DNA of 64,000 bases from Psettodes erumei (lineage: Eukaryota; Chordata; Actinopteri; Pleuronectiformes; Psettodidae): the NCBI GenBank assembly GCA_016785225.1, contig JAFBJZ010000510.1:2666001-2730000 (forward strand). Reading direction: 5' to 3'. Positions 53,234 through 64,000 of this stretch are shown here, in pieces. A program made the position numbers and the translations under genes. The notes beneath the pieces are model-generated. The model searched no databases. It saw nothing but the letters and a program-made list of their open reading frames with translations, and was not told the DNA's origin. Within the stretch, counting starts at the first letter, position 1, and the number at the start of each line of letters is the position of its first letter.

Positions 53234-54617
53234 ATGGCAGGGTGAGTGAACGCAGACAGAGAAGGGAGTGTGAGAGAGGTGGAAAGGTGTTTAATACGAG
53301 TGTGAAAGCAGTGTAATATTTAACAGCTTAGTGGGATTTGTCTGTCACATTACAGGGGATTGGACTGGTCTGGTAACACACACTGAAAGGGTGAATGGAT
53401 GTGTTCCGTGACAGCCACTGAATCTGAATCTTTCTCTGGAGTTTTCATCACTCAAATGTTATAAAACTGTCGCCGTGTTTGGACGATATATTACAACTGT
53501 GAAGGAAATTTGAGAAGAACAAATATGTTCATATATATATAGAGAGAGAACGGAGACAGTTTGAGGTTTTCTCCAGGAAAAAAAGCTCATTTACTTGAAA
53601 ATGATCAATCTGTTAAATCTGATTTACGACAGTTTTTCTTTTTTGAAGATGCAGACATCTGTGCTTACAAATAAACTGATTTACAAATGTCATCTAAAAG
53701 ATTTTGCCACTGGCTTTGCCCAAAGCTTGACACATGTGCGTTACGCATGCATTATATGTCACCCCATGCTATAAAAACAACAATTTTTATCTCTTTTTAT
53801 CTTCTGCTATGAAAACATAACCTCTCATCTGAATCTTTTTTGGAAACCTTAAAAAGAAGAATAACAACAAACCACAGTGAAATAAAGCAGAAGTCTTTCC
53901 TCAGAATTGTGAATTCCTGACAGCATGCTTTGAAATGATTTGCCACTTTAAGGAACAAATGAAATACAAAATAATTTAAACGTTTAGTAAGTAACTTATT
54001 CCTTATTGATTCACTTATTATGTTTTGCTTGGAAAACACTTGATGGCTAATTAAATGAACATTTCCATTTTGAAAATAATCAGATGTGTGTGGCCACGTT
54101 TCTGCTGAGATGAAAGTTGACAGTCGTGACAGAAGTGTGGAAAAGTCTTTGGCTGTCCAGAACTGCACAGCCGATTTGGACCTGGTCAAAAAACCAAACA
54201 CAACCTGTGGCAAAATTAGGAATGATAGGATTGAATTTCCAGGTTGTGATCGCTGCTATGACCGGCATCTGCAAACCAGTGAATGAGGATACAACATGAG
54301 ATGATGCAGAATACACCAGATGATTTTGTAAATGCCATTTTTGACTAAGGTTCAGGGGAAAAAAGTAAAGAAATGACTCAAGTTTTTAAAATGACCTTTT
54401 CTTAATTTGAATATATTTCTAATATCTTAATTTATCCTAATGTACATATTAATAATATTACTTGCAGACTCCATTATTGGAGTCCCCTGGAGAGGGGGAG
54501 GTTAGGGTATATCACGGAGGTTGAGGTGGAAGTGAGGTGATGGGTCAAGATTACACCATGTTCCTTTGGACACGGGGGACACAAATCCTGTTAGAGAGTT
54601 GAACCAAACAGCCCTGA

Positions 54618-54620
<3 letters not shown>

Positions 54621-54658
<38 letters not shown>
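54621..54658. repeat. (CA)19 microsatellite
   Basis: Perfect CA array in intron 12, followed 110 bases later by a GA-rich run and at 54856 and 54926 by GT arrays in inverted orientation. Confidence 0.97.
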
Positions 54659-54660
<2 letters not shown>

Positions 54661-54923
54661 GGTGTTGCACAGGCACACTTAAAGGGGTACACGTCAACAT
54701 TTCTGACATGCACAGACCACGAGTAGTGCTTTTTTTCTGTGTGCTTACGAGTGTGTGTTGTGTGAGAGAGAGAGAGAGCGAGAGAGAGAGAAATTTTGAG
54801 GTAAGAAGTGATAAGTGACCTCCTCACAGTCTGAACTGAGTTAAATAATGATTAGTGTGTGTGTGTGTGTGTGTAGATGACGCATTTGTGGTTGTGACTG
54901 TTGGCACTTGTATAGTGACTCTG

Positions 54924-54925
<2 letters not shown>

Positions 54926-54966
<41 letters not shown>
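54926..54966. repeat. (TG)20 microsatellite
   Basis: Perfect TG array, inverted relative to the CA array at 54621. Confidence 0.97.
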
Positions 54967-54967
<1 letters not shown>

Positions 54968-55489
54968 TTATCAGTGTAGCTGGTGGAGACAGCTTGTTGG
55001 CCCCAGGCCTCTATTTCACCCTACAGACCACACAGATGGGGGAGGGGTGGTAGGAGAGAGGAGGTATGAAGGAAGAATAGAGCAAGGTGGGGTTAGGTGA
55101 TGACAGGAGGAATCAGGGCACAAAAAGAGAGGAAAAAGATGGAGAGCAGGTGAAAGTCTGCCTTTCACCTCCCTTAGACTGTTGAAGGAGTAGAAAGATG
55201 GAGATGGTTTGGACATGCTCGGTGATGCTCCAACATCCCAACACTGTCACCTAATTACCAATATAGTCTTTGGATTTGTTTAGTCAAATACATTTTTAAG
55301 GAAAATTCTGTAAGATGTGCACTGGCAACAAAAGAAAAGAGACAGCATCTGTTGTGTATTATTTATATTTAGCATAATTTCTGTAGTAGTGAATTTTTTG
55401 TTACACGGATTTCATGAGGGTTTCGGCCAACAGTTAACTTCATTGGTAATTTATCTGTCAATTTTTTTCCAATTAGGCAATCAGTCCTT

Positions 55490-55780
55490 AGTGTAAAAAA
55501 ACATCCAACACAAGTTGTGACAGCCCAATGTGACAGCTTCAAACGTCTCGGTTGTCCAGCCAACTCCTCAAATCCCAAAGATCTTCAGTTCACAGTCTCA
55601 GCAGCAGAGAAGAGAAGCAGCAAATTCAGGAATATTTGCCATTTTGTTTTAAAATAAACTTTACTCACTAGAATAGCCATAGTATCAAAACAAGGGCAAA
55701 ACAAAATTGTTGAAAATGATAATTTTTCATTCATGAATATCAATGAATCGATTAATAATTTCTACACTAGAATTTGTGGT
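55490..55780. repeat. teleost dispersed repeat (CAAAGATCTTCAG family)
   Basis: AATCCCAAAGATCTTCAGTT, GAGAAGAGAAGCAGCAAATT, then ATGAATATCAATGAATCGAT and TAATAATTTC. From memory the order 'AAAGATATTCAGTTT...AAAGCAGCAAAT...AATCGATTAAT' characterises an abundant teleost repeat. Diverged. Confidence 0.45.
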
Positions 55781-58700
55781 TTTCCTTTGCAGAATAGTCT
55801 CTCAAAATAAAGTCGGAATGTCAATGAACGCACCTTTTAGTTTTTGGTAATATCTTGGAAATGCTGAACAAAATATGCATATGCTTTGTTATTAAAATGC
55901 TCAATACTCATTTTGATGATAATATGAAATCAACATCATCATTATCAAACCGAACACAGAGTCTGAGGAGAAACACTGAATAGTTTGAGAGTGTTTGTCA
56001 GAGGAGAAATGGTGGCAGGGCACATGGAGACATGGCAGGAAAGTAGGATAAACATGAGGAAAAGGATGGATGAAAGAGGAGGAGGAGGAATAGAGAAGTG
56101 AAGGTGATAGAGATCCGGGGCCGGTTGACTCTGAGCGTGGAGATTGAAGCATCCTGAACACGCAGAGTGGCTCCTCTTCCCCCCTCTGAGTGATTTAAAT
56201 ATTGACCTCAGGTTATTACCAGTTTTTTAAAATCAAATTACTGAGTGTTGGACTCCTGCCTGATACCCGATAGAGCCAATCAAAATGACTCGTCCCGCTC
56301 GCGGAGCTCCGCCACACAGCACTTTACATAAATTAAGATTAAAGTTGGGAAGTTTTTGGGGGGGAGTTAGTTTAACTACGCAGCGACACTATCAAGATGG
56401 TTTGCGTTTAAAAAAATCTCAGTGTTGGTGTAAATCCCTGGTTTAAGATCTGCGAAGCTGCAGCTTTCAGGTCATTTTGAAAGTGATAAAACTCAGTGTG
56501 TGGAGCTGGAGGGCTTTTATGTTACAGACAGTGACAGCAGTACGTTTCACACCAACAACACTGTAGGCCACTTCTTCAAAATAAATCAAGAGATGAAAGT
56601 TTGCAGGATCAGGAATTCATGTATGCATAAAGTACCAAGATATGTTACACACTGATATTCAACTTAAATGTCTCCGAGAGGGGCGCCTCCATATGTTATA
56701 AAAATCAGGTCAATTTATAACTGGTAAAAAAAATGACATATGTGTTCTGACACTGTGGGTTGTGATTCTTTAAGGCTGCATCAATTACAATAATGTAGAT
56801 TCACCTTGGTTTAACTGTACATCGATATGCATTTATTAAACTGTAAAGTATTTGTTTTTTTGTTCTGCCAATGTGTGTTTAATGTAACTGTTTTGTCCTA
56901 AGTTTCAAATATTAGAATACTTACTCTCACAAATGAACATATGAATAAAATAAAATAAACTTTCTGTAATGTAAAATGAATAGAATTTTTGTGTTATATG
57001 TACATACATTAAATATTGATTTAAATTAATCAAAATCAAAGTAAAATGTATAATATATATATAATTCTTATATTAATATATAAATTCTTTATATATTAAG
57101 TCCATGATTTACCAAAATAAAAAACATAGTCAGAGGACAATAAAAGAAATGCAAAGACCGAGCAGTGAGGAATCATCTCATAAATCTGTCATCTTGTCCG
57201 AGTGATAAATTGACTTTGACAACTCCATAATGTGCAACATTTAGCTAAATTAATAATTTTGTTCTCTCCGTTGCCCAGTTTAAACATATTTATGCATGAG
57301 AGCTTGACATGTGATCATGTACTTTATATAAAATATATGTATTTATATGTAGAAAAACATGTGAAGCTGCATCTACAAATCAACTCTTAATTCACACCAG
57401 TGGCTTTACGAACAGCTGCATAGTCTCTTATGCTTGAGGTTGTTCTTTGGATTAAATTAAATAAGGTGTAGATGACAGATATTTAAAAAACAGTTTTAGT
57501 TTGTGGGAAGTCAAATGTTGTTTTTTATTTTAAATATCAACTTGAATCAGCTCGACTTAATTTTGATGGATGGAATTATCTTTAGTTTTATCATTTTTTA
57601 GCCCACGGCTGAGCTTCATATTGTCAATCTTAGTGCTGTTGTGTTAGTTTGAGTCAGACCTGATCATCAGTCAGAGAGCTGAAACAGACTTTTTTCTACA
57701 CTTTCCCACTAACACTGTGTCTTATCCACCTTTGTGTTTCCCTCCTAAGCTCGATGAAACACATTAAACTCTTACAAACTCTCACATTGACGCTGTGTGT
57801 TCTTGAAGCCCACTGAAGCCCACCCATTTTTTAACCTTTTTAAATCAGAGCCCGTTTGATACTGAAAGCTAATCTTGTTAATTATCACCAATAATCTGCT
57901 GCAGCTCATGGAAATGACTCAAATCAGCCTCCTCCAAAGACATGTCGGTCAGTGAATCCATCTTTTTTTTCATTCAAAAGTTGGTGAGACACAAAGTGAA
58001 ACTGTCTGTCACACACGCCCTGCTCTCCCCCTCCCTCACTCTCCACCTGCAACATCTATAACAGCTAAATGAAATATGCAAATAATCGCCACCGATCCCA
58101 ATAAGAAATAATTAACGCTGTCTGCTCTCCGTGGCAGCAGGTATTAGCATGCCAAAGCACTCCAAAATGTAATTTATAAAGTGAGCTTAAAAAAAAAAAC
58201 CATCAAGCTCTTTCTGTGTCTTTGCCAACGGCAATCTGACGTTTCTAATGCACTCTGAGAGAGGGAATAAATTGATAGTGGTGGCGGCGGGCTTTTTCTG
58301 TTTTAATTTTCCATTCCTGATATTTTTCAAATATTTAATTACGTGGATGGTAAAAGTGAATATGGAAAGTGGATGTTTTTCTTTTCGTTTTTTAAAAAAA
58401 TTTTTATTATTATTTGAAGCCACAGATGGTTTGTGTCATATTACCTTGTTAAACATGGATATCTCAGTGGTGATGATTAGAGGAAGTGTTTGAGTTTGAT
58501 GAAAGTTATGGGAATGTGGCGGCGGCGGCAGAACAGTCGGTTATCGAAGAGATGCCCGGAGAGCAAAGAAATGAGTTTGCTTGGACACTTCGACAGACTG
58601 GTGGAGTAAAAAAAAGTTTTGACAATTCTCCTGCAGCTTCCTGTTAGTGGTTAAATGTACTTTGCATTTTTGTGTATGTGCATGCATGTAGTCTTTGGCG

Positions 58701-59569
58701 TGGATGGTCAGGTATGTGGTTTCATCACGGTTTAACAGTTTTACTGTTTACATCAAACAAACCTTCAGCTGTACAACAGCAGCATCTCAGTCACCCTGAT
58801 ATAGAGGAATAATCACATTCTGATTATATTTTGTTCTCTGTAGAATGAATTGTTTTTGTTAAAAATCATGTGGATTAAAACAAGTTGAAACAGAAGGTAG
58901 CTGTTGATGTCCAACACCAAACAGTGAGTACACAAACTACTATTTGAGATTTATTTTTGAGCCCAATTTTTTGGACTGAAAACCTAGTTGTTTTCCTATT
59001 ATTTATTATTATAATTTTGTAATATCATCACTGCCTATTTAAACTCACATCATAATTATTACAGTGTATTTTTCAACCCAACCCAACACATTTTCACACA
59101 AAAATACAAACTTCCATTAACAATACACAGCAGCACATCCATCATTTCAGATTTATATTTGCACCAATGTAATTGTGTTTTTTTGCCTGTAACCTCTTTT
59201 GTGTCTCCACTTGTACTTTTCACATCACTATTTCACAACTGAGTCCTGTCCTTCAACTTTGACTCTTCCTTAACCTTTGTAACTTTTTCATAAAACAACT
59301 TCAAAAATCGATTTAACAGGAGCATAACATGATGCTGAACACCTAAACATGCACACAGTTGGCCTCAGCAGGTAACTTAACTTTCACAGCATTTCAGATC
59401 TGCTTCTTTTGTGATTAAAAAAATATGCAAATCAGGAAGAGGGGAGACAGTGAGGATTTTTATTTCATAGTAAGAGCATGCTGAGGGCAGCTGACAGAAA
59501 CTTGTTCTGAAAACAGTAGACACTATTTATTTTTCATTAAGGAAGGCTGCTGAAGAAATTCTGCTTCTT

Positions 59570-59596
59570 CACACACACACACACACACACACACAC
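59570..59596. repeat. (CA)13 microsatellite
   Basis: Perfect CA array in intron 12. Confidence 0.95.
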
Positions 59597-59743
59597 CAAC
59601 ATAAATATATATACATATATGCACACACACCCAGACATATGGACTGACGCATGAATACAAATGAATGTATGCAAGGACAAAGAATAAACACTGTGCAAAC
59701 ACAAAACACAGACAAACTCTCTTTTTTTCAGTTTTACTCTTTG

Positions 59744-59745
<2 letters not shown>

Positions 59746-59780
<35 letters not shown>
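59746..59780. repeat. (AC)17 microsatellite
   Basis: Perfect AC array in intron 12. Confidence 0.95.
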
Positions 59781-59783
<3 letters not shown>

Positions 59784-60359
59784 TGTCCTCCTAGTGACTT
59801 AATTACCTCCCCCCCGCTCTCAAAGCCACACAATCAAAACCACATTTTGATATAATTTCACTCATTTGTATTCATACATCAAGGCACACACACACTTACT
59901 GCACGAACACGCACATGCAGACTCTCTCTCTCTTGCTCTCCCTCACTCTCTCTCCCTCTCTGACTTTCTGATCAAAGATTCTCCATCTTGTTCTTAAATA
60001 AAAGGCAACAAGGACCACTGTAGGCTGTAATTACCACCAGAGTCTGATGCTGACTTTGTGTGTGTGTTTCTGTGTGAGTGTGTGCATGCACAAATTTGCC
60101 TTACTGTCAGTTTGTGCTTATTCTTGTTATTCTACTTTGATTCTTTGCGTTGATGTTGTTCTGTGATGATTTTTTACTTTGTTTGAAGAAATAATGAATC
60201 AAAATGGAGAGAGAGAGAGAGAGAGAGAGACACTGTGTGTGTGTGTATGTTTTACACCGTCTGATGCTGTTTTGAGAAAGTGTATGTCCACATAATTCCT
60301 GTTAGTCTTGATTTTCTCCTGCCCTGAACACAACAGTCAGTTCCCTCTCTTTATGTTTA

Positions 60360-61160
60360 CTGAGAAAAGAAAAAGAAGGAGGAGGAAAACTAATGGATGG
60401 ACAGAAGGAAGGAGAGGAGGCAGAGGCGAAGGAGGAATATGGGAAGCAGGAGGTGGCGCAGTGAAATGGATTGTTGAGGGGAAGAAGGGATGCAAAAGTG
60501 AAAAGCAGAATGAATGGAAGGAAGGATGGGGACAGCACTGAGAGAGGACAAGGAGTTAAAGTATAACAGTGACAAATTAAAGAGGAAAGAAAAGAGGATA
60601 GACATCTGAAGGCGTAATGCAAAGGAAGTTAGAAATTAGAGGGAGGGATTGACAGATTGCAAGACAGAAATGAAATAATATAAACAAAATGGAAAGGGAG
60701 AGGGGAAGAGATTCAAAAAAGAAGGAATTTAAGAAAAAAACAATGAATGTGAGTGGGCGAAAAAGAGGAAAGGATGGATCTAAGTGCTGAAAAGAGGGAT
60801 GGAGGAAAGAGAGGAGTATAAGGATGAAGGGAGGATATGTGCAATGAGAGACTGAAGTACAGAAACAGGTAAAATGAGACATGGATTAGCAAAAGGCAGA
60901 TGAAAAGATGGAGAGAGGTTTTTAAGTATGAAAATAACATGAGTGAGGAGTGCGAGGAGAGGGATAGAATAAAGTTTAACACAAGAAAAGAAAAAGAAAA
61001 AAACAAAAGAGGTATGAAAAAAGATAAAACAAAAGATGAGAGAAAGGCAGGAGGATTTGATAGAAGAGTGATAAAAGCAAGGTTGAGGGGGAGGGAAAAA
61101 AGGGGCAGTGTGCAAGGGGATGGAGGGATGAGGAGACGGATAGATGGATGTGACGGAGGT
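60360..61160 (+). repeat. polypurine-rich domain
   Basis: About 800 bases in which the plus strand is mostly A and G (GGAGGA, GAAAAGA, GGATGG units), i.e. the same kind of domain as those at 28795, 31375 and 51990 but inverted. A shorter one lies at 39190-39380. Confidence 0.85.
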
Positions 61161-61879
61161 GTGGAGGCTGTTTTTGTCTCTCTACCTGTGAGGCACAGTA
61201 AATCAGAGGCAGATAAGGTAATTCTGTGAGCCGTACATCATCAGGCTACAGACAGTTTTATGGCCAGCAGATTGGCTGTAAGGGCTGCTGATTACAATGA
61301 GAGAGAAAGAGAGAGACAGGAATGAAGCCCTGTATCTATTCAAGTTAAACAGATATGTGAGGTCCACACTGTGATATGAAACACAGATGTCAGGGGTCTG
61401 TATGATAAACAAGAAATCCCTCATTTATGTATGTTTTTATAATCCAAATAATAATAAATAAAAGGAAAAAATAAGTAAATGTGACAAAAATCCAACGATG
61501 CAATAAATATTTAGTTCAACAATAGTAGCAAAGGAGCAATTGTAAAAAAAAGTTTTCCTGATGAAGTGCCTTCGTTCAAAATGGAAAAAAAAATTGCCAC
61601 TCACTGTGTGTCTATTCAGTTTGTGTGCTGTCATTAAAACCACTGGCTGCTTTTTATTTTTTTAAAGCTCGATTAGATGTGATTAAATGATTAGTTAGCA
61701 TTCAAAATGAGCAACTTTTAAATAGTTTTCATTTCAAATTTTCATTTTATCCTTCAGCTGCAGTGGGAGTGAAGTGAGTTCTGATGAATTCATAAAATTT
61801 TAAAAAACAAAAACTAAAAGTCAGAATGGTAATTTACAGTCAATTCAAAACAACAAACAAGCAAACCAGGTTGCTTAAT

Positions 61880-62000
61880 TGTGCTCTCTTTTAACTCAGT
61901 TTTTGGTCCCCACCAGCTCCTTAGGGAAGTATCAGGCTCTGACGGTGTTTGCCATGGAGCAGGAAATGGGCAGTGTGTTTTTTTCAACTGACAACAGCAC
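61880..62000. repeat. teleost dispersed repeat, copy 3
   Basis: CTCTCTTTTAACTCAGTTTT then GGTCCCCACCAGCTCCTTAG and GGAAGTATCAGGCTC. The parallel with 44390-44480 is direct and can be seen base by base. Confidence 0.5.
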
Positions 62001-63163
62001 TCTGAGATCGATGGGAGTGAACCAACATCACTGAATAACTCACTTGCCAAGCTGCAATCAAATCATAATGTATAATGTTTTTAGATTTTAGAGTCTTTGA
62101 GCTCTCAGTTTTGGTTTTTGTGGCACATATTAGGTTCAGTCCCTGTGTTTACAGACACAGTTAGGGTGAAGGAAGTGATGCTGATGCGTTTCAACAGCAC
62201 CACTAAGTGCACCCTCCACAGTGATCATAAAGTAAAATATACACATCACTGAAAGTATTCCAACACAAAGTGAACCTTACAATCGATTTATTGCAGCTCT
62301 GTTGTATTGAATCAGTTCATAAAGCTGGAAGTGTCAGTCTGTCCTTTGTGTTTAAGGGTATTTCAGGTGCTGCTAATCATGGATCTGTCTTCAGCCTTGG
62401 TCTCTTGCTCAAGGGCACTTCAGCAGGACTCATACCTACCAATGTTGTGGTTGAACCTGCCATCTCTGCATTAAGACCTTTTCTAACAGACCAATGAATA
62501 TTTTAAACTTTCCACATTGGTCTGCACCAGAAAAAAAGTCAAATGCTGCTGGTGGTTAATTAGAGTTTCATGACCTCCCCCAAGGAAATAGGTCCAGTTT
62601 GGTGATGTAGGGTGGGGTTGAGGAGGACACAAAATGGCCGCTGAGAAACGGCCGCCGGCGCCGAGCAGTGTTACTGTATGTGGAGTGAAGGCAGAGGGTG
62701 TTTATTTAGTATTTATTCTGCACTTCATCATCTCCCCTCCACTAATCCACTGGCTGCTGAACGCACCACTGACCACGCCGTATCGCTAACCTCTGCCCGG
62801 ATCACAGACAGCCGAGACTGTGTGTGTGTGTGTGTGTGAGAGAGAAGGAGAGAGAGAGAGAGGGAGACAGAGTGGATGATGTCTATCCCTCCATCTGAAA
62901 CCTTGTTAAATATTCATTGACAATTATTCCGCTTTGACCGAGGAGTTAGATGATGCTTCTGCAGAGAGAGAGACTGAAAGAGGAAGTGTGAATGTCTGTG
63001 AGAGATATAGACAGAGAGAGAGAGAGAGAGGGAAGAGAGAGATGAAGGTGGAGAATAATAGAAGATTGTCTCCGCAATATTATGATAAATCACTTGTATG
63101 TAAAATCATTAAATGACCGACAGACAAACCAAAAACACAGACTGACAGAGACCACCCACTCAT

Positions 63164-63173
63164 TCTCTCTCTC

Positions 63174-63206
<33 letters not shown>
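63164..63206. repeat. (TC)n array with one interruption
   Basis: TC dinucleotides interrupted by a single CA near 63175. GA runs of the opposite strand sense lie at about 62840-62870 and 63012-63031, giving inverted pairs. Confidence 0.93.
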
Positions 63207-63211
<5 letters not shown>

Positions 63212-64000
63212 CCCCTCTCTCTCACACACACCCCAGCTCTGAGCATGATTAGGTGAACGTATTAAATATTAAAATATCAAATAGTGTCCTTGGTCGAGTC
63301 TGCTGCCATCTGAGGGCTGACTCTTTGTGAAAGAGACAGAACTGAAACTCTCAGTCGTCCATCACTCGCTGTTCGTCAGGCTCGTCAATTTTTTTTTGTC
63401 CAGGACCAGAATCGACTTTCCTGACTAAGTGTGTTTGACTGTGGTTGTCAGCACCTCAGTGTGCATCCTGAAGTGTTTGTCAGATAGTCAGTGTCTGAAT
63501 CCTCCTCTCTGATAACAGAGTCAGGATCAACAGTTTAATCACTGTAAATTCACTTTTGAGTGTACGACACCACCAAAGACTGTCCATAAATGTGCACTGT
63601 TGTCCCTGCTTGTGCGATTCATTCTGTCTCACATCTGTCTGTGGAGACAGACCTGTCTCTCACCTTCAGCTGTGTCCACGTGAAGCAGATCTGAACACTT
63701 TTTTTCTCTTCAGCTACTGTGACCTTTACCCACAGTGCTGAGAACAGGTGAACAGTCACATACAAATGTAGACAATGAATAACGTTACACACACAGTGTT
63801 TATATATATGAACAACTACCAACAAATATATCGGCACACAGGGGGATGAAAACGAGTTGTGGTTATTTGGTCATAATTGTAGATACCATAAATATTTACC
63901 ATATACCATAAAAGTTTGTGTGAAGTGACAGCACCACTTCTGTTGGTGAATGTTATTTTTGTTATTTCATGTGATCTCTGAGGATGGGTACTTTCAACAA

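Larger units (their letters stand above)
47688..64000 (+). other. akap6: akap6 intron 12, incomplete (more than 16.3 kb)
   Basis: The exon after 47687 was not found, so the intron continues beyond the window. Contents: polypyrimidine domains at 48640-48955 and 51990-52860, a polypurine domain at 60360-61160, many CA/GT and GA/CT arrays, teleost-type repeats at 55490-55780 and 61880-62000, an AT-rich segment at 56880-57370, and candidate regulatory patches at 48990-49060, 50540-50830, 56150-56340, 58040-58200 and 62620-62800. Confidence 0.7.

Noticed and set aside
54086..54299. Two overlapping 60-66 codon frames with several Cys residues (CGHVS, CDRCYDRH)
   Set aside because: No splice sites in phase with akap6 and no spectrin-like pattern; a chance frame.
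60302..61229. Frames of 71-111 codons on both strands
   Set aside because: Produced by the polypurine domain; low-complexity translations.

Overview
This window is vertebrate nuclear DNA, almost certainly from a ray-finned (probably percomorph) fish. The grounds are GT-AG introns, CpG-poor AT-rich introns packed with long CA/GT dinucleotide arrays, several interspersed repeats typical of teleosts, and protein-coding exons that clearly belong to vertebrate families. There are no bacterial operons, CRISPR arrays, recognisable tRNA/rRNA genes or viral genes.

Two genes can be supported. (1) On the minus strand, 473-1522, a single open frame encodes a 349-residue TRIM35-like RING/B-box/coiled-coil ubiquitin ligase. 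It stops just where the PRY-SPRY (B30.2) domain would begin, so it is a SPRY-less TRIM. (2) On the plus strand, from 4239 past the right edge, lies the 5' part of akap6 (mAKAP), the muscle/neuron A-kinase anchoring scaffold of the nuclear envelope. I could place twelve coding exons (4239-4474, 4685-4856, 17849-17958, 18564-18705, 19168-19815, 21189-21527, 21857-21997, 22076-22219, 22305-22547, 32415-32537, 44749-44845, 47484-47687). They join in frame to about 866 codons, ending in the first spectrin-like repeat. Spectrin repeats 2-3 and the long C-terminal part with the PKA-anchoring helix must lie beyond 64000. The two genes are head to head, with about 2.7 kb between their start codons.

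Layout: 1-1522 TRIM gene and its 3' flank; 1523-4172 intergenic DNA or upstream leader sequence with no assignable exon; 4173-4856 akap6 exons 1-2; a 13-kb intron 2; a compact exon cluster 3-9 at 17849-22547; a 9.9-kb intron 9; exon 10; a 12.2-kb intron 10; exon 11; a 2.6-kb intron 11; exon 12; then at least 16.3 kb of intron 12 to the end. The large introns hold CA/GT and CT/GA arrays, five long polypyrimidine or polypurine domains, diverged transposon-like repeats and several patches rich in homeodomain-type TAAT sites or CpG that look like candidate regulatory elements.

I found no convincing previously undescribed system. The observations most worth following are: the apparent loss from this akap6 of the segment that in mammals starts the adenylyl-cyclase-5-binding region; a 46-bp CA array nine bases downstream of the exon 11 splice donor; the run of six consecutive phase 0-0 exons with an in-frame tandem acceptor; the SPRY-less TRIM; and several intronic patches that look constrained.
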